NCBI RefSeq assembly: GCF_904846285.1
Contig: NZ_CAJHAD010000026.1
Span: 1 to 36,837, forward strand
DNA length: 36,837 nt
Reading direction: 5' to 3'
Origin: Psychrobacter immobilis
GTDB taxonomy: Bacteria > Pseudomonadota > Gammaproteobacteria > Pseudomonadales > Moraxellaceae
Shown: positions 1 to 8,655 of the stretch, one piece after another
How positions within the stretch are numbered: the stretch's first letter is position 1
Layout: every line of letters begins with the position of its first letter
Translations under genes and position numbers: made by a program
Notes under the pieces: generated by a model
Told to the model about the DNA's origin: nothing
Database searches by the model: none
The model's input: the letters and a program-made list of their open reading frames with translations, nothing else

Positions 1-93
1 CACGAAATTATAAATCTATGCTATATCTGGCTTGTACTATGATCCACTGCAAACTGAATTAGGGACACGCCCTAGTATCATTTAACAAAACAA

Positions 94-600
94 ATGGAAC
101 TAATAAAAATGGATATAGATCTAATCAATTGGAATACAATCAAAAAAGTCTTTGCTAAGGCTCAAAAATCGAATATGCATGCAAATATTGCCAGTGTTTC
201 TAAGAATGGAATGCCAAATATTACTCCGATAGGAACTGTCTTTCTAAATGAAGATGGGACAGGATTTCTATTCGATTCTTTTTCTGAACAATTAGCAGAA
301 AACTTAAGACAAAACAATAATGTTTGTATTAGCGCAGTCAACTCAAGCAAGTGTTTTTGGTTATCATCTTTTATCAAAGGGCAATTCGACGATTACCCAG
401 GTGTAAGACTATACGCTAAATTAGGAGAACTAAGACCTGCTAAGAATGAAGAGAAATTGCGAGTAAACACTCGAATTCAATCTTTAAAATGGACAAAAGG
501 AAGTCAGTTAATTTGGTCTGACTTTACTAATGTAAGAGAGTTTAAAGTTGATGATTACCGCTGGATTAAATATCCTAGTATGATGGATAAATTGGTATAA
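94..600 (+). CDS. Pyridoxamine 5'-phosphate oxidase-like FMN-binding family protein
   Basis: A 168-residue soluble protein whose N-terminal half has the split-barrel pattern of pyridoxamine-phosphate-oxidase-like flavoproteins: an alternating-strand segment with NGMPNITPIGTVF (about residues 38-50), then an acidic turn and a FLFDSFSEQLAENLRQN segment. Members usually bind FMN or a related cofactor; the substrate cannot be told from sequence. No signal peptide or membrane segment. Two starts are possible, at 94 or at 109 (residue 6), and neither has a clear Shine-Dalgarno sequence. The gene is clearly AT-richer (roughly one third G+C in sampled lines) than hrpA beside it, which suggests acquisition by transfer. 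It stands alone, converging on hrpA with a palindromic element between them. The family is fairly secure, the role unknown. Confidence 0.7.
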   Translation: MELIKMDIDLINWNTIKKVFAKAQKSNMHANIASVSKNGMPNITPIGTVFLNEDGTGFLFDSFSEQLAENLRQNNNVCISAVNSSKCFWLSSFIKGQFDDYPGVRLYAKLGELRPAKNEEKLRVNTRIQSLKWTKGSQLIWSDFTNVREFKVDDYRWIKYPSMMDKLV

Positions 601-706
601 ACTCTGGTAACTACCTTTGATAATCATAAACACTGGATAAAACTTTTTAAATATGATAAATAAAAATATTTTTGCCTTAGGTTGACGCACTCAAACAATA
701 GTTTAC

Positions 707-773
707 GTAGGGTGTGCCTAGCGCACCGATAAGAAATGCATCTCATGAAAATGGTGCGCTAGGCGTACCCTAC
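707..773. repeat. Long imperfect palindrome between convergent genes
   Basis: Left arm 707-727 begins GTAGGGTGTGCC and right arm 753-773 ends GGCGTACCCTAC. The 21-base arms differ from perfect complementarity at two places, both of which are G-T wobbles, around a 25-base loop. It lies between the 3' ends of two convergent genes. There is no T-tract on either side, so it is a weak candidate for an intrinsic terminator. The GTAGGGTGCG-type core resembles REP-like dispersed palindromes found in many bacteria. I see only this one copy in the window. Confidence 0.7.
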
Positions 774-796
774 ACACTATAAGATAAAATCCCATC

Positions 797-3700
797 TTAA
801 CTCATCTTATCCCACATCTTGCTTAGACGCTTTGGTGATACCGCCATGCGGGTTTTCATCGGTTGCGCGAAGAGTTGAATGCGATATTCCTCCACCATCC
901 AGCGGTAGTCACTGATGGCTTTATCATTGGCACGATTTGCCAGCCGCTCCATATGCTCATCAAGGGCATAGACACCGTCGAGGTCGGATTCAATATTATG
1001 CTCAAGGCGTTCGATACGAATCTCTAATGCCTCCAAATAGCGCGGATACTGCTGCCAATGGCTATAATCCATGCGATAAACAAAATCAGCCAACTGCAAA
1101 TCCCCTAGCTGGTCTTCGATATCTTCGATAGACTCGCCAAATATCTCACGATCAAGCATCAATAAACTTTGGCGAATACGTTGCCAGCGCGTATAGACAT
1201 TTTTAAGCGTTTTTATCACACTTTGACCGGTCAATAGGAAGTTTCCCGCCACCACTTCCAAGGTTTTTTCATACTCTTCTGGTGTAAAGGGCAATTCTTC
1301 TGCAAGCGCCACAGCACTATCATCAGCACTTTCAGGTAAATCAGCACTATGATCAAATAACACGTAATGCTCTTCAAGCGCTGCATCCAATGCTGCATCG
1401 ATAACGATGGTTTTCAGCTTTTCCATATCCCCGAGTGGCGCAAACGCCAATTTGAATATCTTATCGATTTGGCTAGTGAGCTGTTTTTTCTTCGCGCCAA
1501 GCTTACCTTTAATCAGGGTCAAAACCCCGATACGGTGCGCCTGCAACGCTGCATTCACATCAGTATATTGATGAATCGATACCGCTTCGCCTGACGCGTC
1601 GGCAACCAAGGCAGCAAACTGCTTCATCACCACGCCTGCGCTATGATGGTTTTTGCTAAAGGCAAAATGCTCAGGGAACTCGGTATGCGTTCCCTGCTGC
1701 TCATTCACCGCTTGGCGGGTTTCACTAGCATGGCGAATTTGCAGCGTTTGCAGGTCGCGACCTTTTTCGATAATGCGGTTTTTGTCATCGACCACGCAGA
1801 TTTGCGGCTGCAAATAGCGATCAATACTAGCAGGATTAAAGCTATCTGGCGTCACTGACATAATGCCGCGACGATTTAATGCTTGGCATAGCTGCTTAAG
1901 CAAGCCTTGACCACCAGAGGGCTGCAATTCATCAAACAAGCTATCGGCCGTGTCGGGAATCGGTACGATTTGACGGCGAATATCCTTGGGCAATGACTTG
2001 AGCAATTGCAATACCAGCTCATAGCGCCAACCGGGTACGCCCCACAATAGCTCGATCGCATCAAGCTGCGGTAGCGCTACCAGTGGTACGCGAATGGTTA
2101 CGCCATCATCATCGCTCGAGGGATCAAAGACATAGCGCAGCGGTAATTTTAAATCGCCCAATTTCCAAACTTCTGGGAAATCGCCTGTCGTTGGCGCTTG
2201 GCTATTAAGCACATCATCATCGGTAAAGAATAAATATTTAGCATCGGTTTTTTCCACTTCGGCACGCCAATCCTCAAACGCTTTGCGACTGGCAATATGC
2301 TCGGGAATTTTTTTATCATAAAACTGATACAGCGCTTCTTCATCGACCAATAAATCACGACGACGCAATTTATCTTCGATGCGTTCAATATCAGCGATTT
2401 TATCCATATTATGCTGTAAAAATGGCGCTTGCCGACCTAAATTACCGGTCACCAAACCATCACGGATGAAGATTTCTCGCGACTCAGCCAAGTTCACTTG
2501 CTCATAGTTGGTCAGCTGTTTACTAATAATAATCAGACCAAATAAGCTAATCTGTGCGTATGCTTTGACACGCCCCGTCTTTTTCGACCAATGCGGCTCA
2601 AAGTAGTGATATTTTAATAAGTCGCCTGCCGCTGAGATAATCCATTCTGGTTCAATCTTAGCAACGGTACGCATAAAGACTTGCGAGGTTTCCACCACTT
2701 CAAAGGCCATGACCCAAGGCGGCACTTGTTTAAATACCGTACTCGCGGGAAAGATTTTGGCTTTCTGTTGGCGAGCCGCTAAGTATTCACCACGATTTTC
2801 GGTTTTATGAGCAATCGTAGATAACAAACCGGTTAATAGGGCGCGATGTAAATTGGCATATTTAACGGCTTTGAGTTCTTCATCTTCAATCGCGGTAGGG
2901 TCGCTAGTGGTATTCTCTAATGAAGTATTTTTATCATTACCTTTATCAGTAGTTTGTACATCTTTAACATCGGTCAGCTTCAGCTCAGTGACCATTTGTA
3001 CCAGCTGACGATGGGTTTGGCTCCATTCGCGGACACGCGGGAAGCTCAGATAGTTTTTCTTGGTAAAATTCTTACGCTGATTACCAGACAGCTTGTTGCC
3101 GTCTTCATCTTTTTCGAACAGCGCTTTCCACAGGCTCAGATAGAATAAAAAGTCAGAGTCATCTTGACGAAACTCAGCATGCTTTTGATCCGCTTGCTGG
3201 CGCTTATTTACTGGACGCTCGCGTGGATCTTGGACGGCAAGCGCCGCGACAACGATGAGCATCTCACGAATACAATCAAAATCGCTACCAGCAACCAACA
3301 TACGTGCTAGCCTTGGATCAATGGGCATACGTGCCATCTTTTGACCAGTCGGTGTCAGAACCAGATGATCAAGACCTTTTTTGGGCTTGTTAGTTTGCTT
3401 AGTGGTAGTTACTTCATTTTTAGAGGTAATCGCGCCTAACTCATCAAGCAATTTATGCCCATCAGTAACCAAGCGGCTATCGGGCGGCTCAATAAAGGCA
3501 AAGTCATCGACACTGCCTAAACGCAGATTGGCCATCTGTAAAATAACGGAGGCAAGATTGGTACGTAAAATCTCAGGTTCGGTAAACTCAGGACGACCAG
3601 TAAAATCCTCCTCGCTATAAAGACGGATACAAACGCCAGGTGCGACACGACCACAACGCCCTTTACGCTGATTGGCAGCGGCTTGTGAGATAGCTTCAAT

Positions 3701-5113
3701 CGGTAAACGCTGTACGCGCGAGCGATACGAATAGCGTGATATCCGCGCAAATCCTAAGTCAATCACATAACGAATACCAGGTACGGTCAGCGCAGTTTCG
3801 GCAACGTTGGTCGCAATAACAATACGCCGACCGCGACCTGAAGGTTGAAAGATACGCTGCTGCTCTTCGTAAGTTTGCCGTGCAAATAGCGGCAATACTT
3901 CGGTGTGTTTCGGCCCATGACGTTCAAGCACCTCTTGCAGCTCACGAATCTCTGCTTCGGTCGCGGCAAATATTAAAATATCCGCTTGGTCAGCATGACC
4001 TTTATTCTGTGCATCGCTAAAGCACTCTTCGACTGCCGCAACCACAGCACGTGGCAGATTCTCTTCAAAATCGTCGTAGCTATCATCATCAGAGCTGTTT
4101 ACTGGCTCATCGGTTAATGGACGATAACGGACTTCAACGGGGAAACTACGCCCTTCGACATTAAAAATCGGCGCAGGTACGTTGCGTTTTAGCTTATTAT
4201 CATAACGGCTAAAGTATTCGCTAAAACGCTTGGTATCAAGCGTTGCAGAGGTAATTATGACTTTTAAATCAGGGCGCTTGGGCAGTAGTTTTTTTAGATA
4301 GCCCATAATAAAGTCAATATTTAAGCTACGCTCATGAGCTTCATCAATAATAATGGTGTCGTATTTACTTAAAAAACGATCATGCCCCAATTCAGCAAGC
4401 AAGATACCATCAGTCATGAGCTTCACGACGGATTGCGCGGTGCCTTGTTCATTAAAACGAATCTTGAAACTGACGGTATTACCGAGTTGCTCACCCAATT
4501 CTTCAGCGATACGGTTTGCCACACTTCTAGCAGCCAGTCGTCTTGGCTGTGTATGCCCTATTTGTCCTGTAATACCGCGACCTGCCAGCATTGCTAATTT
4601 AGGTAATTGGGTGGTTTTACCAGAGCCGGTCTCACCTGCGACGATAATCACTTGGTTGTCAATAATACCTTGAATTAAATCATCAGCACGTTGACTCACG
4701 GGCAAATCAAGATTTAGTTTTTCTGCCATTTTGTGTGGGATACTATCCATACGTGCCTGCACCGCTTGCTGTGAGCGGGTTTTTATCTTTTCATACTGCG
4801 CACGTTTTTTAGCGAGCTCATCCTCTGCTTTACTATCAGAAACTTTCTTATCTCTCTTACTGTTAGCCACAGCGGAACGCACCAGCTCACGCTCTAAGCG
4901 GCTAAGGAAATAGCTATCTTTAGCTAAAACTGGTAAATCAGCGACAACCTTAGCGTGCGAAGATGCGTTATCACTGTTTGCCATGATATTTGAGTCATCA
5001 TTATTTGGGTTGGCAGCTTTACTTGATCTATTAGAGCTGATGTCATTGAAGCTTAATTGGTCGGTTATATTTTCAGTAGGAGTTTCTGCGGCATTCTTAG
5101 AAGTATTGGACAT
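797..5113 (-). CDS. hrpA: ATP-dependent RNA helicase HrpA (DEAH box)
   Basis: A 1438-residue DEAH-box helicase. Visible motifs are Walker A GETGSGKT (160-167), DEAH (257-260), SAT (289-291), motif V around TNVAET (435-440) and motif VI QRKGRCGRV (482-490). A long C-terminal half (from about residue 850) matches the HrpA-specific region. Escherichia coli HrpA is about 1300 residues; the extra length here is mostly a Ser/Asn/Asp-rich N-terminal stretch (about 1-60) and acidic or low-complexity inserts (about 338-352, and near 740-760). HrpA unwinds RNA and in E. coli helps resolve stalled ribosomes and process some mRNAs. Several plus-strand open frames opposite this gene are shadows. Upstream of the start only weak Shine-Dalgarno-like bases are seen (CCTAAGCAAAT before ATG). 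It appears monocistronic. Confidence 0.96.
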   Translation of the reverse strand: MSNTSKNAAETPTENITDQLSFNDISSNRSSKAANPNNDDSNIMANSDNASSHAKVVADLPVLAKDSYFLSRLERELVRSAVANSKRDKKVSDSKAEDELAKKRAQYEKIKTRSQQAVQARMDSIPHKMAEKLNLDLPVSQRADDLIQGIIDNQVIIVAGETGSGKTTQLPKLAMLAGRGITGQIGHTQPRRLAARSVANRIAEELGEQLGNTVSFKIRFNEQGTAQSVVKLMTDGILLAELGHDRFLSKYDTIIIDEAHERSLNIDFIMGYLKKLLPKRPDLKVIITSATLDTKRFSEYFSRYDNKLKRNVPAPIFNVEGRSFPVEVRYRPLTDEPVNSSDDDSYDDFEENLPRAVVAAVEECFSDAQNKGHADQADILIFAATEAEIRELQEVLERHGPKHTEVLPLFARQTYEEQQRIFQPSGRGRRIVIATNVAETALTVPGIRYVIDLGFARISRYSYRSRVQRLPIEAISQAAANQRKGRCGRVAPGVCIRLYSEEDFTGRPEFTEPEILRTNLASVILQMANLRLGSVDDFAFIEPPDSRLVTDGHKLLDELGAITSKNEVTTTKQTNKPKKGLDHLVLTPTGQKMARMPIDPRLARMLVAGSDFDCIREMLIVVAALAVQDPRERPVNKRQQADQKHAEFRQDDSDFLFYLSLWKALFEKDEDGNKLSGNQRKNFTKKNYLSFPRVREWSQTHRQLVQMVTELKLTDVKDVQTTDKGNDKNTSLENTTSDPTAIEDEELKAVKYANLHRALLTGLLSTIAHKTENRGEYLAARQQKAKIFPASTVFKQVPPWVMAFEVVETSQVFMRTVAKIEPEWIISAAGDLLKYHYFEPHWSKKTGRVKAYAQISLFGLIIISKQLTNYEQVNLAESREIFIRDGLVTGNLGRQAPFLQHNMDKIADIERIEDKLRRRDLLVDEEALYQFYDKKIPEHIASRKAFEDWRAEVEKTDAKYLFFTDDDVLNSQAPTTGDFPEVWKLGDLKLPLRYVFDPSSDDDGVTIRVPLVALPQLDAIELLWGVPGWRYELVLQLLKSLPKDIRRQIVPIPDTADSLFDELQPSGGQGLLKQLCQALNRRGIMSVTPDSFNPASIDRYLQPQICVVDDKNRIIEKGRDLQTLQIRHASETRQAVNEQQGTHTEFPEHFAFSKNHHSAGVVMKQFAALVADASGEAVSIHQYTDVNAALQAHRIGVLTLIKGKLGAKKKQLTSQIDKIFKLAFAPLGDMEKLKTIVIDAALDAALEEHYVLFDHSADLPESADDSAVALAEELPFTPEEYEKTLEVVAGNFLLTGQSVIKTLKNVYTRWQRIRQSLLMLDREIFGESIEDIEDQLGDLQLADFVYRMDYSHWQQYPRYLEALEIRIERLEHNIESDLDGVYALDEHMERLANRANDKAISDYRWMVEEYRIQLFAQPMKTRMAVSPKRLSKMWDKMS

Positions 5114-5331
5114 ATTTGCTTAGGCTATTTATTATTTGGAAGTTGTTAGATTATGGGGGTAATTTGGGCATGATTCAAGATGGTTATAGTGCTTGGTTGA
5201 CACATTGAAATCTTTTATCAGTTTTGAGAGCCCAAGCTTTGATGGCATTCATAATGTAATAGTTTTTTTATGCCCATGGTTAAACCATCAAGCACGCCTT
5301 AAAACTAATGAAAACGGCCTAAAGAGTAAAA

Positions 5332-5649
5332 TTAAGCGTTACTGGGATAAATAACCTGTCGACTAGTCGCAGCTCCCGTAAAAAAGGTATGTAGCTTTTG
5401 AAGTGGTACCATAGGAAAAGGCAGGTGCAAAGACAGTATTAATCTCTCAAACGTGACCAACTCATCAGCTAATGACTTAGCGACATCAGGCTGAATCTGC
5501 GGATTTTCATAAAGATTATCAATTAGCCATGTCAATTGTGGAAAATTGGCATTGTTGTGAACCTGATAAAGAGTGGTCAATAGCTCATCAGGTATCTGGC
5601 AACGCATTTTGCGAATGATGCCATTTTTATAGTACATATCTAAAGCCAT
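5332..5649 (-). CDS. Unrecognised 105-residue protein co-transcribed with DUF1543 gene
   Basis: A small cytosolic-type protein with no signal peptide or membrane span that I do not recognise. It is rich in Leu, Pro and Asn in the middle and ends with an aromatic/Thr patch (LHTFFTGAATSRQVIYPSNA). It starts one base after the stop codon of the upstream DUF1543 gene, and its Shine-Dalgarno sequence AAGGAG lies inside the end of that gene, so the two are almost certainly translated from one message and possibly coupled. This arrangement, not homology, is the main evidence that it is real. No terminator with a good T-tract is obvious in the 219 bases between it and hrpA. Confidence 0.75.
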   Translation of the reverse strand: MALDMYYKNGIIRKMRCQIPDELLTTLYQVHNNANFPQLTWLIDNLYENPQIQPDVAKSLADELVTFERLILSLHLPFPMVPLQKLHTFFTGAATSRQVIYPSNA

Positions 5650-5650
5650 G

Positions 5651-6241
5651 TTATTCTAAGCTCCTTAAATTCTTGATACTGAGATAACCAACGTACTCTT
5701 TATCATCAGCATTCACAAGCTCATGACTCTCATTAGTAATCGGCTCAATTAACAGCCGAACATTGGAGATAAGGTCATTGACGTTGTATATATCATCAAT
5801 ATCTACTTCAAACTTATCATCAATATGCGAGGCAGCATTAAAAGGCGACTCTTTATCTTTATAAGTAAACGCTTTATAAAACTCGCTCTGCTTTGCTTGC
5901 TTAATGGCGTCCGCTTGACTACCAGCAACAATAAGCAGTTTGTAATGAAATTCCTCAAAACTGCCGCGCTGATAACCACCTAAGTTGATAAAGAATAGCT
6001 TTAAACCGTTGGCACTCTCTGCTTGGCTACTTGATTCGACCAATTTAATCGCATAATTATCAACTTTACTAATCGCTCGGTACGAATCAATATGCCATTT
6101 ATTTTTAACTTCAGGCCAATGGTTGTTGATATCGACAATTAACTCATTAACGTGATTCCCCACCCCAAAGAAAATATCATGTTGCTCAATCAAACGACCT
6201 TTAGGGCGACCACCGAGTTGTACCATAAACAGTGTTAGCAT
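5651..6241 (-). CDS. DUF1543 domain-containing protein
   Basis: A 196-residue protein opening with the DUF1543 signature LFMVQLGGRPKGRLIEQHD and continuing with FFINLGGYQRGSFEEFHYK (about 82-100) and SHIDDKFEVDIDDIY (about 137-151), the pattern I associate with that family. Its biochemical function is unknown. No secretion signal. The Shine-Dalgarno sequence AAGGAC sits about 8 bases before the ATG. It is the first gene of a two-gene unit with the 105-residue gene that starts one base after its stop. The 265 bases upstream hold the terminator of the DASS transporter gene, and a promoter for this operon must lie there, although no clear -35/-10 pair can be assigned. Confidence 0.88.
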   Translation of the reverse strand: MLTLFMVQLGGRPKGRLIEQHDIFFGVGNHVNELIVDINNHWPEVKNKWHIDSYRAISKVDNYAIKLVESSSQAESANGLKLFFINLGGYQRGSFEEFHYKLLIVAGSQADAIKQAKQSEFYKAFTYKDKESPFNAASHIDDKFEVDIDDIYNVNDLISNVRLLIEPITNESHELVNADDKEYVGYLSIKNLRSLE

Positions 6242-6414
6242 TTTATAAAGTCCTTATTAGATATGCATTAAGTTAATAATTATTTTCAAGTTTTGGTTTA
6301 GATAAAGTGATGTACTATTACTGATAATTCGAATTCTTCTTTATTGCGGCAAAAAATAGGCACTAACTAGGTTATACCTTATTGGGTATACAAGCATTAA
6401 AAATAAAAGGGCAT

Positions 6415-6453
6415 AAAAAAACCTAATGTTTAAGAGTCACTTAAACATCAGGT
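6415..6453 (-). terminator. Rho-independent terminator of the DASS transporter gene
   Basis: On the minus strand a 14-base-pair stem (arms 6440-6453 and 6421-6434, one G-U wobble) with a 5-base loop is followed by a run of U (bases 6415-6420). It lies about 50 bases beyond the transporter stop codon. Confidence 0.92.
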
Positions 6454-6505
6454 TTTATCCATACTAACGAGTTACTGATTAAATTAGTGCTCAGGCATGA
6501 TTAGA

Positions 6506-7930
6506 CTACATTAAGAAAAAATAAGCCCACAACCCGACGACAAAGGTAGCAATGATATTGAGTATGACACCCACACGTATCATCTCTGTTTGCTTAATCA
6601 GACCCGTACCAAAGACAATGGCATTTGGCGGAGTCGCAACAGGGAGCATAAAGGCACAAGAAGCACCGATACCGATAATCATTACTAGTACTGCAGGTGG
6701 CAGACCCATTTGCTCAGCAATAGCAGCAAAGACAGGCACTAACAAGGCCGCAGATGCGGTATTAGAGGCAAACTCTGTTAAGAAGATAATAAATGCCGAG
6801 ACTGCAAGTACGACTACGATAAGCGGTGCAGCTGATAGTCCATTGGCAACGGTTTGACCAAGAACCAAAGATGCTCCTGAGACTTTTAGAACGGTTGAAA
6901 GTGCAATACCACCACCGAACAGCATGAGTACGCCCCAGTCAGTATTGTCAGACACTTGCTTCCATGACACCAAACCCAAGCTAACCACTGCTGATGCCGC
7001 TAATAGCGCGACAATGGAGTCAATATCCTCGACATTCAGTGCTGCACCGATTTGTTTAGAGAATATCCAGCTCAATGCGGTGACGATAAAGACAATAATC
7101 GTCAGCACACGTGGCTTATTCCATGCAATAGCCTCATCATCTTCGTTCAGCGTGACCTGACGATTAAGATTGGGCTTGAGAAATAAATACATCGCACCAA
7201 GCAATAATGGCAACAGCACTAACATCATTGGAATACCAAACTTCATCCAATCGACAAACGCGATATCAAGCGCTTTTGCAGCAATCGCATTGGGTGGCGA
7301 GCCAACAATCGTACCCAAACCACCAAGGCTGGCTGAATAAGCAATACCCAATAGTACAAATACAAAAGTGCCACGGTCTTTTTCACGGTCAACCTGCGTT
7401 AAAATACCAAGCGCCAATGGCAGCATCATCGCTGCGGTCGCCGTATTCGATATCCACATAGATAAAAATGCGGTGACCCCAAATATTAAAAATACCGCGT
7501 TTCTCAGATTACCGCCTGACATGGACAGAATCTTGAGCGCAATTTTTCTATCTAACTGCTGTACGTGCAACGCTGCCGCTAATGCAAAACCACCAAAGAA
7601 CAAATAAATAATTGGGTTGGCAAAGCTCTGTAAGCCGATTGCAGCATCGAAGTCAGGCAAACCAATAAGTGCCCCTATGACTACGACCAATATCGCCGTA
7701 ATGGTCACATGCACTGCTTCCGTCAACCATAACACGCCAATAAAGAACAACATCGCGAGGCCTTTATTGGCACTAATATCGTACGGTAACACATTATAAA
7801 TAATCATACTGATAACCGCCGCAATGGCGACCACTATCAATCCTTTACCAGTACCCTTTGGAAAGGTGTCGGTAAATAAATACTCATTGCCATCATCAGG
7901 AAGATGGCTATCTAATTTTTGCTCTGACAT
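6506..7930 (-). CDS. DASS/SLC13 family sodium:dicarboxylate or anion symporter
   Basis: A 474-residue polytopic inner-membrane protein of the divalent anion:Na+ symporter family. It has the paired family signatures: SNTATA (161-166), SNTAS (389-393), the linked hairpin motif VGSPPNAI (209-216) and its inverted-repeat counterpart ATPPNAIVF (432-440). In family structures the SNT motifs form the Na+ and substrate site. About a dozen hydrophobic segments follow a hydrophilic N-terminus of about 28 residues. Likely substrates are C4-dicarboxylates, but sulfate or other anions cannot be excluded. Shine-Dalgarno AAGGAC is 7 bases before ATG. The gene stands alone, divergent from the small acidic gene across a 486-base gap that may hold regulatory sites, and ends in a strong terminator. 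Confidence 0.93.
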   Translation of the reverse strand: MSEQKLDSHLPDDGNEYLFTDTFPKGTGKGLIVVAIAAVISMIIYNVLPYDISANKGLAMLFFIGVLWLTEAVHVTITAILVVVIGALIGLPDFDAAIGLQSFANPIIYLFFGGFALAAALHVQQLDRKIALKILSMSGGNLRNAVFLIFGVTAFLSMWISNTATAAMMLPLALGILTQVDREKDRGTFVFVLLGIAYSASLGGLGTIVGSPPNAIAAKALDIAFVDWMKFGIPMMLVLLPLLLGAMYLFLKPNLNRQVTLNEDDEAIAWNKPRVLTIIVFIVTALSWIFSKQIGAALNVEDIDSIVALLAASAVVSLGLVSWKQVSDNTDWGVLMLFGGGIALSTVLKVSGASLVLGQTVANGLSAAPLIVVVLAVSAFIIFLTEFASNTASAALLVPVFAAIAEQMGLPPAVLVMIIGIGASCAFMLPVATPPNAIVFGTGLIKQTEMIRVGVILNIIATFVVGLWAYFFLM

Positions 7931-8416
7931 AAAATGTCCTTATTTTCCCCAAAGACAGTATAAAAAGACTCTAAAATAAAAGCATATTTTAGCGATTTAC
8001 CATTAATTAACCGGTAACCGCAAAAAATACGCCGTCATCATAGCAGATATATACCAAAAAACTGATTTAACGATGCTGTTATTAAATTTGCAATAAACAT
8101 GGCCATAGCAAAGTGAAAAACTGGCTTCAATACATTCTCATAAAACCATATTAAACAATCCTTTAGCGATATAAATTTTACTAACTTGCCATACGCTTTT
8201 GAATCATCTGCATCTAAACAATCATTTTTTATGAAACATCAATCCTCGTGATGTATCGTTACACATCGTCACTAAACAAGCGTACACCGTGTATGTACAA
8301 GCGTACAGTGCTATCTCATACTAAATGAGTGAATTAAAACTAAAAGCCAATAAACTTACCTACTATATTTTTAAAAATTTTTATTGGACATTTATAAAAA
8401 CACATAGGAGTATTTT
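7931..8416. other. Divergent intergenic region, 486 bases
   Basis: No gene-sized reading frame is supported here. It contains the divergent control regions of the DASS transporter (minus) and the small acidic gene (plus). The only structured part I see is the palindrome and repeat cluster at 8250-8307. The rest is AT-rich, and no -35/-10 pair can be assigned with confidence. Confidence 0.6.
8250..8307. promoter_or_regulatory. Cluster of short palindromes and direct repeats (possible operator)
   Basis: The 11-base sequence ACAAGCGTACA occurs twice, at 8276-8286 and 8297-8307, exactly 21 bases apart (about two helical turns). Between and around the copies are the perfect inverted repeat TACAC-C-GTGTA (8283-8293) and an interrupted GATGT...ACATC at about 8250-8267. 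Two-turn spacing of identical sites suggests cooperative binding of a dimeric regulator. The cluster is about 110 bases upstream of the small acidic gene and about 320 bases upstream of the divergent DASS transporter. Function is inferred only. Confidence 0.4.
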
Positions 8417-8578
8417 ATGACAGATTCAAATAAAACGGATTCGACCACTAAAATGGCACCAAGAGACATCAATCAAGATGGCTTGGATAAAAAAGACCAG
8501 CAGCGTACCGATGACTCCGCATTAGATATGATGCAAGGGCTACATGAGCATGAAGATCACAAAGAAGACGATAAATAG
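8417..8578 (+). CDS. Small acidic hydrophilic protein, 53 residues
   Basis: ATG at 8417 opens a 53-codon frame ending at TAG 8576-8578. The product is very hydrophilic and rich in Asp, Lys and Gln, with RDINQDGLDKKDQQRTDD in its middle and a His/Glu/Asp-rich tail (GLHEHEDHKEDDK). There are no cysteines, no membrane segment and no signal peptide. The ATG has an excellent Shine-Dalgarno sequence (AGGAG, 8406-8410, 6-base spacer), and a strong terminator starts 48 bases after the stop, so this is a complete monocistronic gene. The composition suggests an intrinsically disordered protein, possibly stress-related or metal-binding through the His/Asp tail; both are guesses. I do not recognise a family. 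Confidence 0.8.
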   Translation: MTDSNKTDSTTKMAPRDINQDGLDKKDQQRTDDSALDMMQGLHEHEDHKEDDK

Positions 8579-8625
8579 TCTATTCAGCCAAGCATCGATA
8601 ATGAATTCATAAAATTAAAATAAAA

Positions 8626-8655
8626 AGCGCTCATCAAACCGATGGGCGCTTTTTT
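8626..8655 (+). terminator. Rho-independent terminator of the small acidic gene
   Basis: A 9-base-pair stem (8626-8634 with 8642-8650, one G-U wobble), a 7-base loop and five further T (8651-8655). It overlaps the stop codon (8634-8636) and last codons of the convergent YoaK-like gene. An A-run on its left side (8622-8626) means it could also end minus-strand transcripts. Confidence 0.9.

Noticed and set aside
4353..4673. Plus-strand frame of 106 codons inside hrpA
   Set aside because: It lies antisense to the conserved helicase motifs of hrpA, so it is a shadow of that gene's codon use.
5276..5288. Palindrome ATGGTT-A-AACCAT as terminator of the DUF1543 operon
   Set aside because: On the minus strand it is followed by an A-run rather than a T-run, so it does not fit an intrinsic terminator for that operon.
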